Positions 55,975 through 64,000 of a stretch of DNA of 64,000 nt are shown here, in pieces. This DNA comes from Zymoseptoria tritici IPO323 (taxonomy: Eukaryota > Ascomycota > Dothideomycetes > Mycosphaerellales > Mycosphaerellaceae): the NCBI RefSeq assembly GCF_000219625.1, contig NC_018216.1:2232001-2296000 (forward strand), read 5' to 3'. A model generated the notes under the pieces. That model saw nothing but the letters and a program-made list of their open reading frames with translations, had not been told where the DNA came from and searched no databases. The position numbers were made by a program, and so were the translations under genes. How positions within the stretch are numbered: position 1 is the first letter of the stretch; each line of letters opens with the position of its first letter.

Positions 55975-56924
55975 ATGGACAAACAACCGCAAGGCACATC
56001 TCCTGGTTTGCTGTACATATTCACCTCCACTCCTCCTTCCATCCTTCGACCGTAAACTAACGCTACGACATCACAGCTACGTCGGCTCCAAGGTCATCAA
56101 GCCAGACTTGATCTCTCAAGACGACTACCTCAAATGGTACGGAGACTCTCACGTCCCAGACGTCTTGAAAACCTCCGGCGTCGAAGAGGCCTACATCTGG
56201 CAGGCGCAGGATCCGACCTTTGAACGTCCCGTGCTGGTGTTCTATCCGTTGAAAGATACGGGATTTTTGAACACGGCAGAGATGGGGAGTGAGTGACTTT
56301 ACTTGAGATCCCGATTCAGCGACGAAAAGTGGTAGACTGATCGATGTCTCGCAGCCATTCCAACTCACTACGACGACCTCCCCAGCAGTGGGAATTTGTC
56401 GGAAATAGCTTCATTGGACGTGAGGTCCTACAAATGCACGCAGCTCTTCGCGCCGGAGAACGCAAAGCCAGGTAAGTCTCACCTTCTCTTCTCTCCACCT
56501 CGAGGGCTTTTACTAACCACCACCTCCCCTTGAAGGCCAATCCGACTTCCTCGTCGTCGCGGCCATGACTCCAGCCGACGACCAAGATTTCGACAACTTC
56601 TACCGCCAAGAACACCTCTCCGACTGCGCCACGGTCCCGGGTTGGCGACGAAGTGAGCGCTACGAGCTTCTCGCAGCGTTCCCGATGGAAGGAGCGACGA
56701 GTCCATTGGAGCCGCCGAAGTTTTTGACCTTGGTATGATTTCTTTTTGGCATGCTACATGAGGTTCGGGCTGACGTGGTTGGCTAGCACTACATCGATGG
56801 AGAGACCTTCCCAGCTGCGGAAATGGCGAAGTTGGGGGAGAGCGAGTGGACGAAGAAAATCATGTCGGGGCTGAAGAAGTCGGAGATGGGCGTGTTTGAG
56901 AAGGTGTCTTATCATAAGAAGTAG
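55975..56924 (+). CDS. EthD-like / dimeric alpha-beta barrel protein
   Basis: Five exons, 55975-56012, 56077-56288, 56355-56471, 56536-56732 and 56787-56924, encode 233 residues. The fold is suggested by two similar halves: LYVGSKVIKPDLISQDDYLKWY...HVPDVL and DFLVVAAMTPADDQDFDNFY...EHLSDCATVPGWRRSERYEL. Each has a strand, a DxxxFxxWY-like helix and a conserved His, as in EthD and related ferredoxin-like barrels. Such proteins accompany degradation or polyketide pathways, but no such neighbours are here. All splice sites are standard and keep frame. Confidence 0.65.
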
Positions 56925-57045
56925 AAGCTCGGAGAATGTCGGGAGCGATCTGCTAAGTCGATGTCGTTTTGAACTTCGCCAGTAGACCAAAATGCTCGCT
57001 GATCCAGTGGTCGCTCGTAGACCAGATAGCACCGGGTCGCTCAAG

Positions 57046-58379
57046 CTAGTCTTTGTCACGAAACGAGACTTGCGGTACCACCGATTTCATGCTGTGCATT
57101 CCTCCAGGTCCATAAAACTCCTCTGTACTGACGTACTTGAATGCCTTCACCTCCGTCTTCGCGCCAACGCCTAGTCTTCTCAGCCCTCTCGTCAACTGCT
57201 CGCCTTCGCACAGACGGACAGCCTTCCATGCTCCTGCGCTCAAAATCCTTTCCGCGCGCCTACCGTTCCTTTTCTTGAAACTGTGCTGATATCCCCAAGT
57301 ATTTCCACGAGCCAGTCCGTCCGAGAAGTCTCGCTGGCCCGGCTTGAATTTGGGGATCACTTCCGGTGGTCCATCTAGCCATACATCTCGTAGATACGTC
57401 TCATCTGCGTTGGTGCTCGGTCTCTTGGGTTCGTGGACGGCGTGTGGGTCTGTATCGCCGGTGACGATACTCCCAACAATGTTATAGCCCACTGACGAAC
57501 CACGTTCACACAAAGCGAGAATCACTTCCGAGTCACAATCTTGCTTCGACCCTCTTCGTCCTACGACCCTGGACACGTCATACAGATCGGTTGTGCACAC
57601 TCGTACGACATCGTCTTCATGACTGGACCCCAATGAGCAGAAGTCTGCCACCAAGCCGTCATTGCCTCTCGCTAACGGAATCCGAAAGCTGCGCTGAATT
57701 GGCACATCGGCGGAGATTAACATGACATGGATAGAACGCGTGGAGGCCATCTCAATCATAGTTGCGGTGAATCCGAGCTGCTGGCCCGGTTCATCGACCA
57801 GGATGTCTTCGAGAGTGGGTCTTCCGAGTGGTAGAGCCTTGTAAACCGGGCGTTCGTAATGCGAGTTCTGGATTTGACGCTCCACTCCATAAGCTAAGCC
57901 GGCGGTGGCTGGATATTCGAGACCTTGAAGTGTTCCCGCACCCAAGTGCTCTTCAGGATGGTGTCGAGCGCCTCATGGCCAACTTTCCGCAGCGTGATCA
58001 TGGCGTTGAGTGGTGTGTCGCTACATGCGGCCTCCAAATGGCTCAATATAGCTGTAGCTCTGCACGTTGCTCCTGCGCTCTTGTAGTCGATGTTCCAGGT
58101 GATGACCGTCATATCCTAGACATCATGAAATTGATCTTGCTCAGCGTACTTGGCAGGTAGCCATCGTGAAGTGACGGCACCGTAAGATTGGAAGTCAAAG
58201 CCGTAAGGCCTCCTCGGGCTTTGGATCTGGGCGCGGTAAAGGTCGTCCTGGATCTTGTTCTTATGTAAATATGGGACGAGCGCAGTAATTGACCGAGACA
58301 CTTGAGCGCGTGGAAAGAGCGGTAAGATGCGCTTTTGGCGGAGAAGCGTTCGGAGCGAGCCATTGTAGATGGCGATCAT
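57046..58379 (-). pseudogene. decayed endonuclease/exonuclease/phosphatase (EEP) protein
   Basis: The EEP fold is recognised from MTVITWNIDYKSAG (catalytic Asn), STWVREHFKVSNI, and late TYLRDVWLDGPPEV with RGNTWGYQ and RRAERIL. Three defects are visible. A TAG at 58118-58116 lies between FHDV and DMTVITWN. The Gln-Glu metal-binding motif expected after MITL reads Arg-Lys. A frame change follows near 57930, after which an open frame of about 290 codons continues to 57046. The long downstream frame suggests recent loss or a surviving truncated protein. Fungal EEP relatives of this kind are mostly uncharacterised. Confidence 0.55.
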
Positions 58380-58538
58380 TTCTTGTTGGCTGTCGTCGGT
58401 TCGACGATGTGTCAATCCAGCGTTGTGCGACAAAGTTGTAGGAATTGACGGCAATATGAATTTTTGGTGAATTTCTCGATGTGGACGAGCAAACCGCGCA
58501 GTGTTTGTCCCTCATGTCTCGCCCTCTGGTTAGGGGTC

Positions 58539-59306
58539 TCACAACATCCCCTTCCCGACCATCTCCTCCCTCTCCTCCCACACCGTCTTCCCACTACAAC
58601 TACACACCACCTTATCGTTGCCCCACGCACCCGCACTCCGAGCCACCACGCCAACCAACACATCTCCTCTGCCTTGTCCATTACTGCTCAGTAGCTCCTC
58701 ATCTTCTTCCCTCCCCTGCGGACAAACCACCAATCCCCTGCCAATAATCTCCCACACCCTCAGTCCCTCCACCTCGAAGAACGCCGTCCCTTCTCCTGAA
58801 GCAGAAACATTCACTGAACCCAGCACACCTCTCTCTTTCCCCTCCTCCCTCCACACCCCACCGACACTCCCTGCCCCTCGCGAAATATCTCCCGCCGCCC
58901 TCACCGTCACAGACAAAACCCTCTCTTTTCCATCTTCAGCTTCCACTCTCGGTAATCCCTTGACTCCAACATCAACAACAACCAACCCCTCCCTCACCTC
59001 CACCAACCTCACCAGACCCTTCACCGCTTCCCCAACAGGTTGTGAATGGTCTTCCAGAATCGCTACCGCAGCGGAGGAATCAGAGTCTCCGCTGCCGCGA
59101 AGGATGGCGGTGCGTCCGGCGGAGGCGAGGGTGGTGATGACTTTGCTGGGAGGGAGGGAGGAGAAGAGAGAGAACTGTTGGTTTTCGAGGGACGCTTCGA
59201 AGGAGTGGATGTCGGGGAGGTGGGAGAGGGATTTCTTGACATCTTGCACGCAGGAGTCGCAGTGCAGGGGCGTCGCGAAGGTGGCTTCGAAGGGTGGGAT
59301 GGTCAT
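58539..59306 (-). CDS. CCS1: copper chaperone for superoxide dismutase
   Basis: Single exon, 255 residues, starting MTIPPFEATFATPLHCDSC. Domain 1 is an HMA-type copper domain whose metal loop is HCDSC. Domain 2 is the SOD1-like scaffold (about residues 85-215), with weak histidine conservation as usual for the chaperone. Domain 3 holds the CxC motif in VVCSCSGKTVWEER, which matches the yeast protein's tail and carries out disulfide and copper transfer to Sod1. Located in cytosol and mitochondrial intermembrane space in yeast. An antisense frame of similar length is a shadow. Confidence 0.92.
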   Translation of the reverse strand: MTIPPFEATFATPLHCDSCVQDVKKSLSHLPDIHSFEASLENQQFSLFSSLPPSKVITTLASAGRTAILRGSGDSDSSAAVAILEDHSQPVGEAVKGLVRLVEVREGLVVVDVGVKGLPRVEAEDGKERVLSVTVRAAGDISRGAGSVGGVWREEGKERGVLGSVNVSASGEGTAFFEVEGLRVWEIIGRGLVVCPQGREEDEELLSSNGQGRGDVLVGVVARSAGAWGNDKVVCSCSGKTVWEEREEMVGKGML

Positions 59307-60602
59307 TTTGGCGGTTGGATTTCTGTGCTGTGCTGGTTCGAGTGGTCCGTCCAAATGTGCTGAATTTCTCTGTACGTTTGAAATCGGTGTCCCTTCTATC
59401 CGTTCACTGCGGTTGTTGGCTTGATCTCCGTCACCTTCGCCCGTTACACAGCTGCGTCTCCAGGCGATTGCTCTTCTTTGCCAGCTGTGTAACCTCCCAC
59501 TTTTTTTGAACTCAACCGCGCAGTCCTTTCCCCAAGCAAAACGCCCTACCTCGCTGCCGTACCACTGCTTCTCGAATAAGGTACCCCTTCTCCTGAGGTG
59601 CTCTGCCTATTCGTGCTCCTCAGATATCAACAACTGGATGCCACTGCTCTTTCTCTCCCTCTTCTTCCGTTCTTCGACTCGAATCCCGGTGTCTGTATCT
59701 CAGCTTCGTATAAACGCAACGTGAATGTCCGTCTTCGTGGTATGTCGTCCGTCAATTCAATGTCTCTGCTCAGTCCGGTGCAGCGATGAGAAGTCGGAGG
59801 GAGGTTTCAAGGTGGATTGAAGCGAAACCATTGCGAGCGACTTCGCTTCGAGTCGAGCCCCACTCCCTCCTCCTCATCGTCACCGCTGATTTCCAATCCA
59901 TCTTCCCCCTCATCCATACATCCAGACTCTGCCAGCCCGACACAAAAGCAATAGTAAGACCCCTTGAGCAAGTAGAGAGACAGAAGCGCAAAAGTATCTC
60001 ACATTTGTACGGAGAAGAATGAATAGGACGCTGGAGGATGGCATCACATGTCACACTCTCTCACAGGACAGGCAATTCCTCGGAACCGGCACATCAGATG
60101 ACGAACAAGGGGAACTGTGATGGACGGGACCGGACAGCAAAAGACGTGATGGGAAACTTGCTCAAAATGACATGCATGCTAGATCAAATAGTACATAGGC
60201 CACCTCACGCTGTGCCTGCACTCTCACTCTTTTCCCTTTCGATCTCTCACGTTGTTCCAATCCATTCTTTACCGTCTCTTGCGGTCGCGGCTATGCCATA
60301 ATCTACGCCTTCACACCACGACATATCAAGATGAAGGACAGAGAGCACAGCATGGCATGGCAGCTCGGCACCAAGAGGCGAGGGAATGTCGCAGGGCAAG
60401 TAGAAGCTCAATCTTTCATTCTCATCCATGGTCTCATAACAGACTAATCGCTAGCAAAGCACCGGTACGCGATACATCATCGACGACCTTTTCCTCTCTC
60501 ATCGCTCTTCCATCCTCCCTCTGAAAACATGCTACTCATACAATTCATCATGATTCATACTCCATACCGCCAACGCCATTCGACTCCGACATCTCTCAAC
60601 AC
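59307..60602. other. gene-free stretch
   Basis: About 1.3 kb. Pyrimidine-rich tracts near 59500-59700, otherwise nothing recognised. Includes the CCS1 promoter and the 3' region of the RRM gene. Confidence 0.3.
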
Positions 60603-61709
60603 CTACGACGACTTGGGGCAGCTGGCACAAGCGCACTTGCCAGCCTCACAAGGACACTTGCCCTCGTTACCGCCGCAGTTGCACTTGGTCTTCTCCTGAC
60701 CTCCGATGGTCACCTTCTCCATCTCGGCCTGCTCGGGGGTGACATCGCTCGTCTTGGCGCCGGAGTCGGGGTTCTTTGCGCAGCTAGAGCAAGCACATTC
60801 TCCGGGCGCACACGAGCACTTACCCGTGTTGGCCTTGCACGCGCACTCGGTGCGGCCCTCCTTGCCTGGCACGGGGTGCTTCTCGAACTTGCCCTGCTTC
60901 ATGGACGCGAGGTGCTTGGCCTCGTTGTGGACGTCGAGTACCTGCTTGGAGCCCTGCTCGTAGAACGAACGGAGCTTCTGTCCGGTCGGGGTCTCGGCCG
61001 CCTTTTCAAAGTATGAGGTCAAGCCGGCCCACGCCTGCATGCCCTTGCCGGTGACGTCGTATTTCTGGTCGACCTGCTGGGCTTTCTCGGTGACGTGGTA
61101 TTTGGCGTCGAAGTTTTGCAGGGCGGTGGTGAATTGCTTGCTCACGCCGTGTTGCTGGTCGAGCGCGAGGGCCTTTTGGATGGCCTGGTCGGAGATGACG
61201 TAGCCGTGGGCGAGCATCTCGGCGGCGACGCGAGCGCGGGGCTTGTCCTCTTGAGCGATCTCATTGGCGGCGGCGTCTTTGAGGTCGGTGGCTTTGTCTT
61301 TGGCATCGGCGGCGGCGGACTTGGCGGTGTCGGCGGCGGATTGCGCTGTCTCGGAGGCGGATTGTGAGATGGGCTTGCCGGAGGTGGAGGTGTTGGAGGA
61401 GGTGGAGGAAGAGTCGGAGGTGACCTCGACTTGGGAAGGTCCGAGCTGGGTGTTGTCGAGGAGGAGGGCGGTCTTAGCGGCGGTCTCCTTCTCAAAGGTC
61501 ACGCTGGCGGATTGCGAAGAGCCATCGGGTTTGACGGAGAGGGACTGGATCTTGCCGCAGAAGCTGAAGAAGTCCTTGATCTCCTTCTCGGAGCTGTGTG
61601 GTGTTGAAGTCAGTGTTTGGTCGGTGAGGGTTGGGGTGGGGGTGTGATGGCGGGGTGGTGGGGACACGTACGTTTGAGAGCTGATGCCCTTGACTTGGAC
61701 GGTGGACAT
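60603..61709 (-). CDS. RRM protein with metallothionein-like cysteine tail (Vip1-like N-terminus)
   Basis: Two exons, 61709-61672 and 61593-60603, encode 342 residues. The N-terminal 85 residues are an RRM of the Vip1 type: STVQVKGISSQTSEKEIKDFF, then SFCGKIQSLSV (RNP2-like) and SQSASVTFEKETAAKTALLL (RNP1-like). An Ala/Ser/Lys helical linker (SASETAQSAADTAKSAAADAK) leads to a helical region around residues 150-260 with GYVISDQAIQKALALDQQHG. The last 80 residues hold two cysteine modules, CACKANTGKCSCAPGECACSSC and CNCGGNEGKCPCEAGKCACASC-type (each nine or ten Cys), spaced as in metallothioneins. This joins an RNA-binding domain to a metal-binding tail in one protein. Confidence 0.75.
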   Translation of the reverse strand: MSTVQVKGISSQTYVSPPPRHHTPTPTLTDQTLTSTPHSSEKEIKDFFSFCGKIQSLSVKPDGSSQSASVTFEKETAAKTALLLDNTQLGPSQVEVTSDSSSTSSNTSTSGKPISQSASETAQSAADTAKSAAADAKDKATDLKDAAANEIAQEDKPRARVAAEMLAHGYVISDQAIQKALALDQQHGVSKQFTTALQNFDAKYHVTEKAQQVDQKYDVTGKGMQAWAGLTSYFEKAAETPTGQKLRSFYEQGSKQVLDVHNEAKHLASMKQGKFEKHPVPGKEGRTECACKANTGKCSCAPGECACSSCAKNPDSGAKTSDVTPEQAEMEKVTIGGQEKTKCNCGGNEGKCPCEAGKCACASCPKSS

Positions 61710-62338
61710 GATGATGATGGTGGAGGTGATGTGTTTTGTGTGGTGGTGTTGTCTTGAAGAGTATTGTTGAAGAGTGTGGAGGATGTTTGTGTTTGTTGAA
61801 GCAAGAGACGAGAAAGAAGGATGTCTCTTATACGTTGGTCAGTTGCGGTGTTTGTGCGTTGAATGCCCTGGCTCTTGCTGCGTGAATTGTGCGGGAGACG
61901 TCATCCACGCCAACTCTTCCAATTTCGAATGGAAGGCTGACGCTGAGCCACGCCACCTTTTTCCTTTCACGTGCGACACTAGCCACGTTGCATTGATCAT
62001 CAGGTGAACTCCCGTCTATGCGATAGCGAGAAGCTTGGCTAAAATGCAGAGCAGAGGTGAATAGAGCAAGGTATTTCTCCAGGCAGACGAATAACTGTAC
62101 TGCCCGTGGAAGGTGCTAGCAAGACTGATGAGCTGACGACGTTTTTGTGTGAGGCGGTGCATCAGCTTCCCACCCTGGCTGAAGGAGATCAGATGAGGCG
62201 ACTGGCTCAAAGACCTCTACTACGATTTTCCTTCACAACTTCGCCTTCACCCCCTCCTCCCTCTCATCCACCAAATCCACCCCCGCAAACCCCTCCATCT
62301 CAACCCCCCACTTCCTCCCCAACTCCGCTCCCCTCCTC
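61710..62338. other. intergenic, 630 bp
   Basis: Promoter side of the RRM gene and 3' flank of the acyl-CoA dehydrogenase. CA- and GT-rich microsatellite-like sequence lies at 61720-61800. Confidence 0.3.
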
Positions 62339-63794
62339 TCATAACCCCCTAACCCTCTCCCTCCGCTCCTCAACACCCTTCACCTCCCCCCTCCCCACCT
62401 GATGCCGATGCGCCGCATCCGGTCCATCCGCAACCCTCACAAACCTGGCATACGTCCACATCTCCGGCAACACCGTATGCTGCGTGAGTCCCTGCCCGCC
62501 ATACATCTGCATACACTCATCGATGATCTTCGCGCAACCCCTCGGAACCAAGACTTTACTCTGTGCGATAGCATACGTCCCCGCTTTGTTACCCTGCACG
62601 TCCATTGTGTGGGCGGCGTTCATGACCACTTGCCGCAATGAGTCGAGGGTCATGCGCATGTCCGCCAGGCGTTCGAGGTTGGAGTCGAAGGAAGCGAGAG
62701 TTTTGCCGCGAGGGGTGAAGCGGGTGTCGGTGGCGCGGATCAAGGCGAGTTCGTAGGCGCGTTCGGTGGCGCCGATGAGTCGCATGCAGTGGTGGATTCG
62801 ACCGGGTCCGAGACGGCCTTGGGCGATTTCAAAGGCGCGGCCGGGGCCGAGGATGATGTTAGAGCGCGGGATGCGGGCGTCGGTGTAGATGAATTCGCCG
62901 TGGCCTTCGGGCGGCATGGGGTAGCCCATGATCTGGTTTGAGATTAGAAGGGGAGGTGGAGAGAGGGACGAGAGGATGATCTACGGTCAAATTCCGAACG
63001 AAGTGCTGGCCTGGTGTTCCTTTTGGTACGATCACCGTAGTGTGTCGTTTCCATGGATCTGGGTTCTCGGGATCGCTGCAGCCCATGAGGATGTAGAAGC
63101 CTAGATCTTTGTTGTTTGCTACGGTACCGTAGAGCTTCCTCCCGTTGATGAGGAGGTAGTCTGGGTCGTCAGGATCTGGTGTGATGCGACAGGCAATGTT
63201 GGTGGCATCAGAGGCCGCAACATCCGGCTCTGTCATGCTATACGAGGAGAAGGTCTCGCCACGTAGAAGAGGCATGAGGTATTTCTCCTTTTGCTCTGAG
63301 GATGCGTACTTGGCCAATAGTTCCATGTTACCAGTGTCAGGCGCATGGCAATTCATCGTCTGCAACATTCAGTCCAGCGTCAACCGAACGTCCCAACAGC
63401 TTCAACCATCCAGGGGGAGTCGCAACGGGCTAGGACATCAACTAGACTCAAGACTCACCTGCGCCGCCCAATAACACCTCCCCATAACCTCCGCCATAGT
63501 AGCATACTCCAAATTCGTCAACCCGGGACTCAACTCCCCAAAGTGCTTCGGCAAGAACAGATTCCACAACCCTTCCCGCTTCGCCCGTTCCCTCAACTCC
63601 AACATGATCGGTGGATGCTGCCATTGTTTACCTGGCTCGGCGAGTTGGGCTTTGTAGATGTGTTCGGCGGGGATGCATTCTTCCTCGACCCAGGTCCAGA
63701 CGCGGGTGAGGAGGGAGAGGGCTTTGGGGGAGAGGTTCTCGCGGACCCAGAGGGGGAGGCGGTGGAAGGAGGGGTGGAGGGTTGGGGATGACAT
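62339..63794 (-). CDS. acyl-CoA dehydrogenase, ACAD10/11-like
   Basis: Three exons, 63794-63459, 63359-62985 and 62932-62339, all phase 0, encode 434 residues, the normal family length. Landmarks: an N-terminal helical domain with EREGLWNLFLP-like sequence, then CYWAAQTMNCHAPDTGNMELL, YSMTEPDVAASDATNI (FAD-contacting strand region), and GRLGPGRIHHCMRLIGATERAYEL with the GR motif. IDECMQMYGGQGLT marks the C-terminal helix with the family's conserved MYGGQG. It oxidises acyl-CoA at the alpha-beta bond with FAD. ACAD10/11-type fungal members lie in mitochondria or peroxisomes; no PTS1 is present here (the end is RVRGL). Confidence 0.88.
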
Positions 63795-64000
63795 TGTTGT
63801 GGGGGAGTGATTACAGATATGAGAAGGCGGAGGGAAAGGAGGGAGAGAAGACCTTGCTATCTTGGTGGAGGAGAAGATGAGAGGACAACAAGAGGTTGTG
63901 TTGCTTGACCGTTGGTAGTACTCAGACACAGAGTGTCGCGAGTCGGAGTATACAGTACCAGATATTGCACAATAAGCAGTTCTCTCACTCGCTGACAGGA

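Noticed and set aside
58618..59424. Long plus-strand frame over CCS1
   Set aside because: Pro/Ser-rich shadow of the CCS1 coding strand; it has no motif while CCS1 does.

Overview
The window is nuclear DNA of a filamentous ascomycete. Genes have short introns (mostly 48-90 nt) with GTRNGT-type donors, CTNAC-like branch sites and AG acceptors. The gene content is fungal: ATG15, Zn2Cys6 factor, eqolisin and S28 peptidases, complex I 21 kDa subunit, Aquarius, AAR2, NC2-beta, CCS1, a fungal P450. The style suggests a Dothideomycete, perhaps Mycosphaerellales; that placement is inference. All exon joins were worked out by eye and checked by reading frame and by family motifs.

Layout. 0-1.5 kb: N-terminus of the splicing helicase Aquarius, divergent from a complex I subunit. 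1.5-3.8 kb: gene-poor, with an interrupted tRNA-Thr. 3.8-10.6 kb: cytochrome P450, a small inverted-repeat element, a G1 peptidase, a CorA-like membrane protein. 12-19 kb: a low-complexity protein, a short-chain reductase, NC2-beta, ATG15. 19.1-23.5 kb: small unknown genes around an interrupted tRNA-Ala. 23.8-29.4 kb: two decayed tandem copies of one unknown gene, then an unknown gene and its broken relative. 29.8-37.3 kb: AAR2, a coiled-coil protein, an S28 peptidase, an M50-type membrane metallopeptidase. 39.8-48.6 kb: Zn2Cys6 factor, a small membrane protein, an AMP-dependent CoA ligase with a one-base frameshift, a GT34-like glycosyltransferase with an in-frame TAG. 50-64 kb: a large cysteine-rich surface protein, a second SDR, an EthD-like protein, a decayed EEP nuclease, CCS1, an RRM protein with a metallothionein-like tail, an acyl-CoA dehydrogenase.

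Most striking observation. Both tRNA genes recognised here, tRNA-Thr(AGU) at 2474-2685 (-) and tRNA-Ala(UGC) at 21013-21208 (+), carry the usual intron after position 37 and also two further insertions each of 52-59 nt. Those four insertions have spliceosomal donor, branch and acceptor signals. Removing them restores full cloverleaves with the correct identity elements, followed by Pol III T-runs. In tRNA-Ala one insertion splits box B itself. I know of no described nuclear tRNA genes with spliceosome-type introns in the D/anticodon junction and T arm. This is the best candidate in the window for something new.

Secondary themes are gene decay (frameshifts, five in-frame TAG codons in otherwise readable genes) and modular cysteine-rich proteins (ATG15 tail, RRM-metallothionein fusion, PAN/cysteine-repeat surface protein). 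There is no sign of a secondary-metabolite cluster, CRISPR array, virus or large transposon.
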